DNA from: Paraburkholderia tagetis
GTDB lineage: Bacteria; Pseudomonadota; Gammaproteobacteria; Burkholderiales; Burkholderiaceae
Length of the DNA stretch: 64,000 nt
NCBI RefSeq assembly: GCF_022213065.1
Contig: NZ_JAKLJA010000016.1
Coordinates: 62,001-126,000 of the forward strand
Direction of reading: 5' to 3'
Shown in pieces: positions 9,033 to 17,636 of the stretch (position 1 is the first letter of the stretch; every line of letters starts with the position of its first letter). The notes under the pieces are model-generated. The model was not told the origin of the DNA and did no database searches. It saw nothing but the letters and a program-made list of their open reading frames with translations. Made by a program: the position numbers and the translations under genes.

Positions 9033-9329
9033 ATGAGCGAACCGGATCTGGATGCACGCCTCGAAACGTACTACGTGCACGTGCGCGGAACGGTGCAGGG
9101 CGTGGGCTTTCGCCACGCGACGGTGCGCCAGGCGCACGCGCTGCGTATTCGCGGCTATGTCGCGAATCGGGAGGACGGCTCCGTGGAAGCCGTGATCCAG
9201 GGCACGGCGAATCAGGTGGATCGCATGCTCTCGTGGCTGCGCCACGGCCCGCCCGCAGCGCGCGTGAGCTCGGTGGAGAGCGAGGAGCGCTACACCGAGA
9301 AGCGCTACGAGCGTTTCGAGCAGCACTGA
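9033..9329 (+). CDS. acyP: Acylphosphatase
   Basis: This 98-residue acylphosphatase hydrolyses carboxyl-phosphate bonds such as acetyl phosphate. The signature RGTVQGVGFRHATV (18-31) carries the phosphate-binding loop and catalytic Arg (R27), and the catalytic Asn is N45 in GYVANREDGSVEAV. The length is normal for the family. The start is supported by a GGGAG Shine-Dalgarno sequence 7 nt upstream, formed at the end of the 12-nt tandem array, so changes in repeat number would alter the leader. A rho-independent terminator follows 17 nt after the stop. Confidence 0.95.
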   Translation: MSEPDLDARLETYYVHVRGTVQGVGFRHATVRQAHALRIRGYVANREDGSVEAVIQGTANQVDRMLSWLRHGPPAARVSSVESEERYTEKRYERFEQH

Positions 9330-9346
9330 GTCCGCGCACGGAAACG

Positions 9347-9382
9347 AAAGGCGGGGCGCCCCGAAAAGCGCTCCGCCTTTTT
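9347..9382 (+). terminator. Terminator after acyP
   Basis: A 13-bp stem (9347-9359 with 9368-9380, one G-T wobble) has a loop of 8 nt and a T run at 9378-9382. The A's on the left arm let it also work for egtD from the other side. Confidence 0.85.
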
Positions 9383-9430
9383 GCTTGCGTGCTTGTTTGA
9401 TGTTTGTTTGCGGCTTGCTTGCCTGCTCCC

Positions 9431-10438
9431 TCACGCCGCGGCCAGCAAACTTTCCGCGAATCCCCACTCTTTCTCGACCCACTGCCGCGCGCATTCGAAG
9501 CCCGCATCGGCCGCGATCGCGGGGATTTCGTCGGCGTGGTACTTGTGGCTGCTTTCGGTCCAGATGGTCTCGCCCGCCTCGAGTTCGACCGCGAGCCGCG
9601 CCGCGCCGACGCGCGCCGAGACATGACGCCTCGCGCGCAGATGCATCTCGACGCTGCGCGCATCGGGATTGAAGCGCGCGACGTGCTCGAAGTCGTGCAG
9701 GTCGAAGTCGCCGTCGAGCTCGCGGTTGATGCGCGCGAGCAGGTTCAGGTTGAACGCCGCAGTCGCGCCGACGGCGTCGTCGTAGGCGGCGATCAGCGTG
9801 GGCACGGGCTTTACGAGGTCGGTGCCGAGCAGGAGCGTGTCGCCGGGGCGCAGCATCGCGCGGATGTCGCGCAGAAAGCGCGTGGCCGCGAGGCGCGCGA
9901 AATTGCCGATCGTGCTGCCGAGAAAGAGCACGCACAGGCGCTCGCCGTCCTTGCGCTGGCGGCTCACCTCGGCAAGCCCGGCCAGATAGTCGCGCTCGTA
10001 GCCGACGATGGAGATGCGCTCGATGTCGGCCAGCTCGCGCCGGCACAGTTGCAAGGCGCTGCGCGAGATTTCGATCGGGCAATACGAGGTGGGCGAGGTG
10101 GGGCGCTTGCGCGAGAGCGCTTCGAGAATGCGGCGCGTCTTGCGGCCACTGCCGCTGCCGAGTTCGGCGACGATGACGTCGGCAGGCAGCGCCTCGACGA
10201 TTTCGGTGGCGTAGCGCGTGAGCAGGCGCTCTTCGGAGCGCGTGACACCGTATTCGGGCAGCACCGTGATGACTTCGAACAGCGCCGAGCCGACTTCGTC
10301 GTATAGGTACTTCGAAGGCAATTCTTTCTGCGGCGCGTGGGTAAGACCCGCACGGACCGCGGCGGCAAAATCGGCGGGGAAGCCTGACAGGGCGTTCTGC
10401 TGCGGGTTGGGACGGGACGCGGATGGGGTCATGCGCAC
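9431..10438 (-). CDS. egtD: EgtD-type L-histidine N-alpha-methyltransferase (no egtB beside it)
   Basis: This 335-residue SAM methyltransferase of the EgtD/Methyltransf_33 family would make hercynine, the first intermediate of ergothioneine. Motif I is ELGSGSG (92-98). Residues equivalent to the histidine-binding set of mycobacterial EgtD are present: tyrosines in KYLYDEVGS (43-51) and PEYG (61-64), Asn in GSTIGNF (N179), and Glu/Ser in TESSHKY (E295, S297). No egtB (sulfoxide synthase) lies next to it, so ergothioneine synthesis needs a partner elsewhere or the protein has another role. It converges with acyP. Confidence 0.85.
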   Translation of the reverse strand: MRMTPSASRPNPQQNALSGFPADFAAAVRAGLTHAPQKELPSKYLYDEVGSALFEVITVLPEYGVTRSEERLLTRYATEIVEALPADVIVAELGSGSGRKTRRILEALSRKRPTSPTSYCPIEISRSALQLCRRELADIERISIVGYERDYLAGLAEVSRQRKDGERLCVLFLGSTIGNFARLAATRFLRDIRAMLRPGDTLLLGTDLVKPVPTLIAAYDDAVGATAAFNLNLLARINRELDGDFDLHDFEHVARFNPDARSVEMHLRARRHVSARVGAARLAVELEAGETIWTESSHKYHADEIPAIAADAGFECARQWVEKEWGFAESLLAAA

Positions 10439-10858
10439 TCACTCCTGTTGTGCGTTGGACGGCTGGCGGCCGGTGCGCCGAATGCCTGGTTCAAAAGCCT
10501 GGTTCGCGCGCGCGGCCGCAGGGCGGCTCGGCTCCGTAGCAAGATTTACGTTCTAGTCCATTGCCGCAGGCATTTCACGGACTAAATTGCGGATCTCGCT
10601 GCTCGGGCAGACGTCGCATTGCGCGTGCCCGGCCCACCGTCGGGGCGCACGGCGCATTACACTTCGCCTGACAGCGTGGCTTCGCAAGCCGCCTTTTATT
10701 CAATAGCCGATTCAAATGACAACGCTTTTTCCAGCGCCCCTCGGGCTTTTCATGGCGGCCGTCACGCGGTTCGCCGTGCCTTTTGCCTGGTTTGCCCCTG
10801 CGGCCTTTAGCGCCTCCATTCGCGCCCCGTTTTTTCGCCGCCCGCGTAGCGCCTTGCC
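10439..10858. other. Intergenic region, egtD / rarD
   Basis: This 420-bp gap lies between divergently transcribed egtD and rarD and presumably holds both promoters. I see no convincing gene, hairpin terminator or repeat in it. Confidence 0.4.
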
Positions 10859-11758
10859 ATGCCGGTGAATACTTACGAGCCCAGGCGCGGCATTACGCTT
10901 TCCGTGAGCGCGTCCGCGCTGTTCGCGCTGATGTCCGCCTATACCCTGCTGCTCGCGCCGCTCGATGGGCTCGACATCTTCGCCTGGCGTGTGATCTGGA
11001 CCGCGCCCGGCGCGCTCGCACTGGTGGTCCTGCGCTCGCGCGCGCCGCAACTCGGGCAACTGGTGGCGCGCGCGTTCAGGGAACCACGCATCGCGCTCAT
11101 GCTCGCGGTAAGCGCCGCGCTGCTCGGCATGCAGTTATGGGTGTTCCTCTGGGCGCCGTTGCACGGACGCCTGCTCGAAGTGTCGCTCGGCTATTTCATG
11201 CTGCCGCTCGTCATGGTGCTGGTGGGGCGCTACTACTACCACGAGCGGCTCGAAGCGCTGCAATGGATCGCCGTGGCGTGCGCGGCCGTGGGCGTCGCGC
11301 ACGAACTCTGGGTGACGCACGCGTTCTCGTGGCCGACGCTGCTCGTCGCGCTCGGCTATCCGCCGTACTTCGTGCTGCGCCGCAAGATCCACGCGGATTC
11401 GCTCGTGACCTTCTCGATCGAAATGATTTTGCTGCTGCCCGTGGCCGCCATCGAGGTCCGCACGGGCGGCTCGCTCGCGCTGCTCGGCTCGCATAAGCTG
11501 CTGGCGTGGATGCTGCTGCCAGGGCTCGGCGTGCTGAGCACCGTGGCGCTCGCGTGCTATCTGAAGGCGAGCCGCCTGCTGCCGATGGCGCTGTTCGGCA
11601 TCCTCGGCTATGTCGAGCCGGTGCTGCTCGTGATCGTCTCCGTGGTGCTGCTGCGTGAGCCGTTCGGGCTGCGCGAACTGGGCACGTATGTGCCGATCTG
11701 GATTGCCGTCGCGTTGACGGCGGTTCACGGCGCGCGGCTGGTGAGGCTCGCGCGCTAG
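10859..11758 (+). CDS. rarD: EamA/RarD-family permease
   Basis: This 299-residue inner-membrane transporter of the drug/metabolite superfamily has about ten hydrophobic segments in two EamA repeats. RarD hallmarks include ALMSAYTLLLAPL near the N-terminus, LQLWVFLWAP-type sequence after the fourth helix, GYFMLPLVMVLVGRYYYHERL (split over about 105-125) and SRLLPMALFGILGYVEP near residue 240. RarD was named for chloramphenicol sensitivity, but natural substrates are unknown. The gene stands alone between egtD (divergent) and a phosphatase gene 256 bp downstream; the gap shows nothing recognisable. Confidence 0.85.
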   Translation: MPVNTYEPRRGITLSVSASALFALMSAYTLLLAPLDGLDIFAWRVIWTAPGALALVVLRSRAPQLGQLVARAFREPRIALMLAVSAALLGMQLWVFLWAPLHGRLLEVSLGYFMLPLVMVLVGRYYYHERLEALQWIAVACAAVGVAHELWVTHAFSWPTLLVALGYPPYFVLRRKIHADSLVTFSIEMILLLPVAAIEVRTGGSLALLGSHKLLAWMLLPGLGVLSTVALACYLKASRLLPMALFGILGYVEPVLLVIVSVVLLREPFGLRELGTYVPIWIAVALTAVHGARLVRLAR

Positions 11759-12014
11759 TACCGCCAGGGCTTGGTCCTGTACGGCGCCGCCGCGCTTCGC
11801 TTCTATTGTGTGTTGTGTGCCGAAGGCGCGATGCGCGTGGGGGCCGCGCGCGGGGCAAGCGCCGCGCCATTGCGGCAGCGCGCCGTTTGCGTCGACAATG
11901 ACGCCGGCTTGCAACGAGCTTGCGCTGCTGGCCTGGCCGGAGCTGGACGGCGCGTTTGCCTCGCTACCCATAACCCCTCGCCCCTGACCGTGGCGTTTTT
12001 CGATCCCGCTTCAA

Positions 12015-12659
12015 ATGAACGACCGCGTCGTAGCCGCCTTCGATTTCGACGGCACCATCACCACGTCCGATAGTTTTCGCGCCTTCATGCTCGATGCCGC
12101 CGGCGGTGCCCGCTTTTCGCTCGCCGTGCTGCGCTGCCTGCCGTGGCTCGCCGGCATCGCGCCCGGCTGGGCCGAGCGGGGCCGCACCAAGGCGCGCTTC
12201 CTGTACGCGGCGCTCGGCCCGGTGCGCCGCGCGGCGCTCGAAGCCGCCGCGCAGCGCTTCGTCGACACGCGCCTGCCCGGCTTGCTGCGTCCCGAAATGC
12301 TCGCGCGCATTCGCGAGCACCAGGCGCTCGGGCACGAGGTGGTGCTCGTGAGCGCGTCGCCATCGGTGTATCTGCGCATGTGGGCGCCGAGCGTGGGCAT
12401 CGGCACGGTGCTCTCGAGCGAGCTGGAGTGGCGCGATGGGGTCTACACTGGGCGGCTCGCGGGCCGCAATTGCTGGGGCCCGGAAAAGGTCGCGCGGCTG
12501 CGCGCATGGTGGGGCCAGCACGCGCCCGCGACGCTCTACGCCTACGGCGACAGCCGCGGCGACCGCGAAATGGCCGAGCTTGCGAATCACGCATGGATAC
12601 GCGGCGAATCCGCGTTGCCGCCGCTCGCGGCCACGGGCGGCTTCGGCGTGGCGGCATAA
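12015..12659 (+). CDS. HAD-IB family phosphatase
   Basis: This 214-residue haloacid-dehalogenase-type phosphatase has motif I DFDGTIT with nucleophile D10 and acid D12, motif II VSASPS near residue 115, and motif III/IV YGDSRGDREM near residue 176. This spacing is that of subclass IB (phosphoserine-phosphatase/SerB-like), with a helical cap between motifs I and II. The substrate cannot be told from sequence. Its start has no strong Shine-Dalgarno sequence. It is 64 bp before the dienelactone hydrolase gene and may share a transcript. Confidence 0.85.
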   Translation: MNDRVVAAFDFDGTITTSDSFRAFMLDAAGGARFSLAVLRCLPWLAGIAPGWAERGRTKARFLYAALGPVRRAALEAAAQRFVDTRLPGLLRPEMLARIREHQALGHEVVLVSASPSVYLRMWAPSVGIGTVLSSELEWRDGVYTGRLAGRNCWGPEKVARLRAWWGQHAPATLYAYGDSRGDREMAELANHAWIRGESALPPLAATGGFGVAA

Positions 12660-12723
12660 GCCTTCACCGGGTGCGCGCAGCGCGCACCCTCGGCCCATCA
12701 CAAGGAGAGGAGGAGACAAGCCC

Positions 12724-13962
12724 ATGAACGAACAATGGACCCAGGTGAAGTCGCGCGACGGCGGCGAATTCCGCGCCTACACGGCGCTGCCGCCGGAAGG
12801 CAGCGGCCCGGGCCTCGTGCTGCTGCAGGAGATCTTCGGCGTGAACGCGTCCATGCGCGCGACGGCCGACCGTTACGCCGAAGAAGGCTACGTGGTGATG
12901 GTGCCCGACCTCTTCTGGCGGCTGGAGCCCGGCGTCGATCTGGGCTACGAGGGCGCCGACATGGCGAAGGCGCTCGACCTGTACGACCGCTTCGACGCCG
13001 ACCTCGCGATGGACGACGTCGCGCAGACGCTGGCCGCGCTGCGCGCGCATCCCTCGCAGCGCGGCAAGGTGGGAGCGCTCGGCTACTGCCTGGGCGGGCG
13101 GCTTGCGTATCTGGCGGCGGCGCGCACCGACGTCGATTGCGCGATCGGCTATTACGCCGTGGCGCTCGAAAACCACCTGGACGAAGCGGGCACGATCCGC
13201 TGCCCGCTCATGCTGCACTTCGCGGCGGAAGACGGCTGGTGCGACGCGGCCTCGTGCACGCGCATCGAAACCGCGCTGGCGGACAAACCGGGCGTCGAGC
13301 TCTACACGTATGCGGGCTGCGATCACGCGTTCGCCGCGCCCGCGCGGCCCCAATACGACAAGCCCGCCGCGATGATGGCGTACTCGCGCTCGCTCGCGAT
13401 GCTGCGGCGCGTGCTCGGCCCCATCTACGACTTCAACGCGCTGTGGGAAGAGCACTGCTACCACGAGTTCGTCACGCGCAACCCCAGCGACGTCATGCCG
13501 ACGATGGTCGCGCAGCCCTACGTCAACCATATCCCGACGATGACGGGCGGCGTGGGCCACGACGAGCTCAAGCGCTTCTACACGCACCACTTCGTGCATT
13601 CGAATCCCGCCGATACGCGCCTGATTCCGATCTCGCGCACGATCGGCTCGGACCGCGTGGTGGACGAGTTCATCTTCTGCTGCACGCACGATCGCGAGAT
13701 CGACTGGCTGCTGCCGGGGCTGGCGCCCACCGGCAAGTACTTCGAGGTGCCGATGCTCGCCGTAATCTGCTTTCGCGGCAGCAAGCTCTATAACGAGCAC
13801 ATTTATTGGGACCAGGCTTCGGTGCTCGCGCAGATCGGCGCCATCGATCCGACCGGGCTGCCCATTGCGGGGGCCGCGAGCGCGAAGAAGCTGCTCGACG
13901 AAACGCTGCCGTCCAACACCCTCATGCCCGCGTGGAAGACGAGCGAAGGCAAGCCGTTTTGA
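12724..13962 (+). CDS. Dienelactone hydrolase fused to a C-terminal SnoaL/NTF2-like domain
   Basis: This 412-residue, two-domain protein carries a dienelactone hydrolase (carboxymethylenebutenolidase) fold at residues 1-235, with nucleophile C122 in GYCLGG, Asp D170 in AAEDGWCD and His H201 in CDHAFA. Residues about 245-412 form a second domain (YHEFVTRNPSDVMPTM...HFVHSNPADTRLIPISRTIG) resembling SnoaL/NTF2-like polyketide-cyclase folds. Ordinary dienelactone hydrolases are about 235-300 residues, so the tail is a real fusion. The start is chosen for its strong GGAGAGGAGGAG ribosome-binding site; the frame is open upstream but that part overlaps the HAD gene. No chlorocatechol genes are nearby, so the substrate is uncertain. 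Confidence 0.88.
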   Translation: MNEQWTQVKSRDGGEFRAYTALPPEGSGPGLVLLQEIFGVNASMRATADRYAEEGYVVMVPDLFWRLEPGVDLGYEGADMAKALDLYDRFDADLAMDDVAQTLAALRAHPSQRGKVGALGYCLGGRLAYLAAARTDVDCAIGYYAVALENHLDEAGTIRCPLMLHFAAEDGWCDAASCTRIETALADKPGVELYTYAGCDHAFAAPARPQYDKPAAMMAYSRSLAMLRRVLGPIYDFNALWEEHCYHEFVTRNPSDVMPTMVAQPYVNHIPTMTGGVGHDELKRFYTHHFVHSNPADTRLIPISRTIGSDRVVDEFIFCCTHDREIDWLLPGLAPTGKYFEVPMLAVICFRGSKLYNEHIYWDQASVLAQIGAIDPTGLPIAGAASAKKLLDETLPSNTLMPAWKTSEGKPF

Positions 13963-14007
13963 AGCATTGCCGGCGCGCGCCGCGCACTGCGGCGGCGCGC
14001 GCGGCGA

Positions 14008-14268
14008 TCAGTTGAACGGGTTGTCGACGACGCCGGGCTTCGCGTCCGGCTCGTCCTTGACCTGCGCGGGCAGGTGCGGGTCGGCCTGAAGTTTCGCGAC
14101 CACGCTGTCGAGCGCGGCCTTCAGCGCGAGCGCGGCGGCCAGGCCGCGCTTGTCGCGTGTGAATTCGAGCGAGCCGGAAAGCGTCACGCGCGTGGCGCCG
14201 TTCGTGAGCGTGAGTGCGTCGCCCTGTACGTTCAGGACGTCATCGTCGTTTGCGTATGCGTCGAACAC
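14008..14268 (-). CDS. Small protein of unknown function
   Basis: This 86-residue acidic protein is not recognised. I start it at GTG 14268 because a perfect AAGGAGG Shine-Dalgarno sequence lies 8 nt upstream, whereas the in-frame ATG at 14289 contains that Shine-Dalgarno sequence inside its own codons and has none before it. The product begins M(V)FDAYANDDDVLNVQGD, has a beta-rich middle (ALTLTNGATRVTLSGSLEF), a helical segment and a Pro/Asp-rich tail ending NPFN. It converges with the dienelactone hydrolase gene. Function is unknown; conservation in Burkholderia relatives would confirm it. Confidence 0.65.
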   Translation of the reverse strand: MFDAYANDDDVLNVQGDALTLTNGATRVTLSGSLEFTRDKRGLAAALALKAALDSVVAKLQADPHLPAQVKDEPDAKPGVVDNPFN

Positions 14269-14619
14269 CTTCAGTTCCTCCTTGAGCATGATGCAGCGTG
14301 ATGTGCCGCGAGCGGCACGAGTGGCGCGAGGCCGCGCGGCGCGGGCTCGCATTATAAAAAGCCGGGACGCGGCTCGCTACGTCATCGAATGTCTTTTACG
14401 GGCGCCGCGCCGCGCGTCGTTCATATTGACGTGAGTCAGAACTGGCTCGCGAATCCGCTGCGCTTCGCGGCAAACCCATGATCATGACGCACCTGCGCCG
14501 CGCGGCGCAGGCATCCCTGCAGGTCGAACAAGGAGCGCGTCATGGGAATTCTAGACAAGGGTGCCGAAATCGTCGGCGCCGTGGCTGCGGTCGAGGCACG
14601 GAACGAGGTCGATCGGCAC

Positions 14620-14646
14620 GGCACGCACGGCACGCACGGCACGCAC
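14620..14646 (+). repeat. 9-nt tandem repeat upstream of the LysM lipoprotein
   Basis: Three perfect copies of GGCACGCAC span 14620-14646. They sit in an open frame that starts at ATG 14542 behind an AAGGAGC ribosome-binding site and reads GTH repeats before joining, in frame, the lipoprotein signal peptide at 14668. Confidence 0.85.
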
Positions 14647-14667
14647 GATCGGCCAGTGAGTCTGACG

Positions 14668-15678
14668 ATGCGAACTCTGCGCTTACCGCTCGCCGCGCAC
14701 GCGTGCGCGATGGCGATTGCCGCCGCATCGGTCGCGATGCTGGGCGCCTGCACGGTCACGCCGTGGCATTCGACAGCATCCCAGGGTGACGACGCTTCGG
14801 CTGCCGCCAGTGAAGCCGCCGCGCCTTCGTCCACCCCGACCGAAACGCCGATCGAAACGCCTGCGCCGGCCATCGTTGCCGAAGTGCCGCCGTCCAGCGC
14901 CGCCGCCGATTTCTATTGCGTCAAGGCTGGCGACACGCTCAGCCGCATCGCCGCCGCCCACAAGCAACGCGCCGCCGATATCGCCGCCTGGAACAAGCTT
15001 CCCGCCTCGGGCATGGTGAAAGTGGGGCAACTGTTGCGCGTCGCGCCGCCCACGAAGGCTTCGGCAACGGCACCTGCAACGGCGACACCCGCCGCGACTC
15101 CTGCAACGCTCCCCGCGAAAAGCCTGGCGGCGCCCGCCTCACCACCGGCGCCGGCCACCGCGTCTTCTTCGGCGGCACTCGCGTCAACAGCCCCCTCCGC
15201 GCCGACGACGCCTTCACGGCCGGTCGCTTCCGCGCCCGGGTCTTCGACATCTTCGGCCTCTTCGGCCTCCAGTGCGCCCGCGCAGCCCGCTGCCGCTGCG
15301 CACGCCAACGCGCGCCTCGCCTGGCCGGTGAGCGGGAGCGTCGTCACGCCGTTCGCGCCGGGCAAATTGCGCGGCATCGTCATCGCGTGCGCGGCGGGCG
15401 CGCCCGTGAAGGCTGCTGCTGCGGGGCGCGTGATGTATGCCGGCAGCGGCATGAAGGGTTACGGCAAGCTCGTCATCGTCAAGCACAACGCGCACCTGAT
15501 CACTGCCTATGGCCGCAACGGCAGGCTGCTCGTGAAGCAGGGCGATACCGTGAAGCTGGGCCAGCAGATCGCGACCAGCGGCGCGGATGCGGCGGGCGTC
15601 GGCGCGCTGCTCTTCGAAGTGCGCGAGAACGGCAGACCGGTGGATCCCGTCGCGCAATTGCCGCGCAAGCAGCCGTAG
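14668..15678 (+). CDS. NlpD-like LysM/LytM (degenerate M23) lipoprotein
   Basis: This predicted outer-membrane lipoprotein of 336 residues has a hydrophobic signal ending in the lipobox LGAC (lipidated C28). It is followed by a Thr/Pro-rich linker, a LysM peptidoglycan-binding domain (about 82-126: YCVKAGDTLSRIA...GQLLRV), a long Ala/Pro/Ser linker, and a C-terminal M23/LytM domain (about 240-336). The zinc ligands of active M23 peptidases are missing (GIVIACAAG where HxxxD is expected; LLFEVRE where HxH is expected), as in NlpD and EnvC, which activate amidases instead of cutting peptidoglycan. The frame also has an ATG at 14542 with a better ribosome-binding site; it would put 42 residues before the signal peptide. 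Confidence 0.85.
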   Translation: MRTLRLPLAAHACAMAIAAASVAMLGACTVTPWHSTASQGDDASAAASEAAAPSSTPTETPIETPAPAIVAEVPPSSAAADFYCVKAGDTLSRIAAAHKQRAADIAAWNKLPASGMVKVGQLLRVAPPTKASATAPATATPAATPATLPAKSLAAPASPPAPATASSSAALASTAPSAPTTPSRPVASAPGSSTSSASSASSAPAQPAAAAHANARLAWPVSGSVVTPFAPGKLRGIVIACAAGAPVKAAAAGRVMYAGSGMKGYGKLVIVKHNAHLITAYGRNGRLLVKQGDTVKLGQQIATSGADAAGVGALLFEVRENGRPVDPVAQLPRKQP

Positions 15679-15700
15679 TTGAATGGGAATGCGAAGCAAA

Positions 15701-16333
15701 ATGAACAGAAGGCAATTTCTTGCAACCGGCGGTAGCGCCGTATCGCTGGCGGCGCTGGCGGGGCTCACGGTGTTGAGCGCCTGCACGGTGACGGGCCCCG
15801 GCAGCAGCGCCAACGCCGCTAACGCCGCCGAAGCTACCGAAGCCGCCGAAAAGAACGCCCGCTTGCGCAGCGAGATCGACGCCAATGTCGATGCCGCGCT
15901 GGCGCGTCTCTATGGCACGGTGAAGGGCTCGCGCGAACTGATCGGCAAGTCCGCCGCCGTGCTGGTGTTTCCCGAGGTGGTGGGCGCGGCCGTTGGCATA
16001 GGTGGCGAGTACGGGCGCGGCGCGTTGCGCACCGGTGGCCGCACGGTGGGTTACTTCAGCACGACGGCAGGCTCGCTCGGCTTCCAGATTGGCGCGCAGT
16101 CGCGGGCCGTTTTCTATGCGTTCATGACCCGGGGCGCATTCGAGCGCTTCAAGCGTAGCAGCGGCTGGAAGGCGGGCGCGGATGCCACCGTCGCGCTCGT
16201 GAAGATGGGTGTGAACGGGCAGGTCGATACGACCACGGCCGTCAATCCGGTCGAGGCCTTCGTGCTCACCAACGCGGGCCTGATGGCCGGCGCGTCGCTC
16301 GAAGGCTCGAAGGTCTCGCGGCTCGATCTGTAG
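15701..16333 (+). CDS. SYLF/Ysc84-domain lipoprotein with twin-arginine-like signal
   Basis: About 210 residues. The N-terminus NRRQFLATGGSAVSLAALAG looks like a Tat-type signal and ends in a lipobox LSAC, so the protein is probably exported and lipidated. The body is a SYLF (Ysc84) domain, recognised by GKSAAVLVFPEVVGAAVGIG, GRTVGYFSTTAGSLGFQIGAQ (shown in part) and the final NAGLMAGASLEGSKVSRL. SYLF proteins bind lipids in eukaryotes; bacterial roles are unknown. An upstream ATG at 15683 is also in frame. It follows the LysM lipoprotein closely (22 bp from its stop to 15701), so the two envelope genes may be co-transcribed. Confidence 0.85.
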   Translation: MNRRQFLATGGSAVSLAALAGLTVLSACTVTGPGSSANAANAAEATEAAEKNARLRSEIDANVDAALARLYGTVKGSRELIGKSAAVLVFPEVVGAAVGIGGEYGRGALRTGGRTVGYFSTTAGSLGFQIGAQSRAVFYAFMTRGAFERFKRSSGWKAGADATVALVKMGVNGQVDTTTAVNPVEAFVLTNAGLMAGASLEGSKVSRLDL

Positions 16334-16370
16334 CGGTGGGCGGCGTTGCGCGAGCCGCCCGCCGTTGCAC

Positions 16371-16443
16371 GGCTACGCGGCTACACGGCTACACGGACCA
16401 CATGGGCCACATGGGCCACATGGGCCACATGGGCCACATGGGC
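16371..16443 (+). repeat. Two adjacent short tandem arrays downstream of the SYLF gene
   Basis: An 8-nt array (GGCTACGC, GGCTACAC, GGCTACAC; 16371-16394) is followed at once by five perfect 9-nt copies of CACATGGGC (16399-16443). It lies in the 154-bp gap between the converging SYLF and nuclease genes. Confidence 0.9.
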
Positions 16444-16487
16444 GTGGCGCGCGAGAGCGCCGCGTCACGCCCTACTCTTGTCGATCC

Positions 16488-17291
16488 CTACCAGCCCCAT
16501 TTGCGCACGGCGAATGCGCCGCCGTTGAACAACACCTTCGTTTGCGCGGCCACATTCGCGGGAATGCCCGGGAACGCAATGCCGCTTTGCGCTTCGAGAT
16601 CGCGCACCGAACGCACTTCGTAGTGGTCGACGCTCGTATTGCTGGCGACGATGGCGAACGCGAGCTGCTGCGAAGGCACGTACACCACCTTGAAGATTTG
16701 CGTGGGCACCAGCACGCGCGACGCGCCGATCGTCTGCAATTGCGCCCCCGTGAAGAGCGGTCCGGTCACGACATAGGCGTCGCCGTATTTCGTCGCGAGC
16801 TTGCGCACCGCCGTTTCAATATGCGACCACAGCCGCTGATTGTTCTCGCGGTTCTGCGGCACGATGTTCGCGAGCGAGAATGATTCGGCCATCGCCTGCG
16901 GGTTCCAGCGGTTGCCCGCGGGACTCATGTGGCCGCGATCGAAGCCGCTGCGCTTGTAGTCGGCGAGCGTCGCGCCTTCGCCTTCGGGCAGACGATCGTC
17001 TTCGAAGAAGCGGTTCGTGCGCGTCATGTCCTTCGCGGCTTCGAGGTGGTCACGCGTGATGTGCTCCGCCGACCAGAGCGGCCCGTGCGTGACGCCCGAG
17101 TGCAGCACCACGTAATCGGAATAGCAAAGCATGTGCGTCTTCGGCGCCATGCGCTGGTTGGTGAGCGTGGGGAACTGGCCGTCGGGAACGAACTGGGCAC
17201 AGGTGGAAGCTGTGGAAGTGGCGGACGCGGCGGGTGCGGCGAATGCATGGCCGGCAAGGGCCATGGCGAGGCAGGCAAACAGCTTCTTCAT
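16488..17291 (-). CDS. Secreted DNA/RNA non-specific endonuclease (NucA family)
   Basis: This 267-residue protein has a clear Sec signal peptide (MKKLFACLAMALAGHAFA, cleavage after AFA), so it is periplasmic or secreted. The catalytic motif of the beta-beta-alpha-Me nucleases, DRGHMSPAGN, is at about 118-127, with the general-base His in DRGH; the metal-binding Asn is in NIVPQNRENNQ about 25 residues later. The length fits NucA/Serratia-type nucleases that degrade both DNA and RNA. I start at MKKLF (17291) rather than four codons upstream because it gives a standard signal peptide. No immunity gene is seen next to it, so a nutritional or DNA-clearing role is more likely than a toxin. Confidence 0.9.
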   Translation of the reverse strand: MKKLFACLAMALAGHAFAAPAASATSTASTCAQFVPDGQFPTLTNQRMAPKTHMLCYSDYVVLHSGVTHGPLWSAEHITRDHLEAAKDMTRTNRFFEDDRLPEGEGATLADYKRSGFDRGHMSPAGNRWNPQAMAESFSLANIVPQNRENNQRLWSHIETAVRKLATKYGDAYVVTGPLFTGAQLQTIGASRVLVPTQIFKVVYVPSQQLAFAIVASNTSVDHYEVRSVRDLEAQSGIAFPGIPANVAAQTKVLFNGGAFAVRKWGW

Positions 17292-17474
17292 CGAAATCGG
17301 CAAATCGGCGGGTCGGGAATGGTTAGGCGCGCGCGAGCAGCACGTGTCGTGTGCATCGTTGCGTTCCTGAAAGGACGTGTAAGGGCGTGAAAGTATAGCG
17401 GGCGCGAGCGTGCCTGACTCATGCGCGTAACTTATATGAGCAACTCACGAGCGCTCAGACGCACAACTCATGCA

Positions 17475-17526
17475 CGCAACTCGGACGCGCAACTCGGACG
17501 CGCAACTCGGACGCGCAACTCGGACG
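17475..17526 (+). repeat. 13-nt tandem repeat between nuclease and 17637 gene
   Basis: Four perfect copies of CGCAACTCGGACG run from 17475 to 17526, with looser related sequence before them. The array sits in the 345-bp gap between the nuclease gene start and a small gene; the same gap holds the terminator at 17541-17567. Confidence 0.92.
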
Positions 17527-17540
17527 CGGCCAAAAACAAT

Positions 17541-17567
17541 GCGGCGCCGCCCGAAAGGCGGCGCCGC
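17541..17567 (-). terminator. Terminator of the 17637-17996 gene
   Basis: A perfect 11-bp G+C stem (17541-17551 with 17557-17567) with loop CGAAA is followed on the minus strand by ATTGTTTTTG. It is about 70 bp past the stop of the small minus-strand gene. Confidence 0.85.
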
Positions 17568-17636
17568 AAGACGAGAGAGGCGGAGGGGTGAAACTCGCTG
17601 GCCTGGCGCGATGCCTTTAACCAGCCTTAACCAGCT

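Noticed and set aside
12436..12723. N-terminal extension of the dienelactone hydrolase frame
   Set aside because: It overlaps the HAD phosphatase gene, and a very strong ribosome-binding site precedes ATG 12724.
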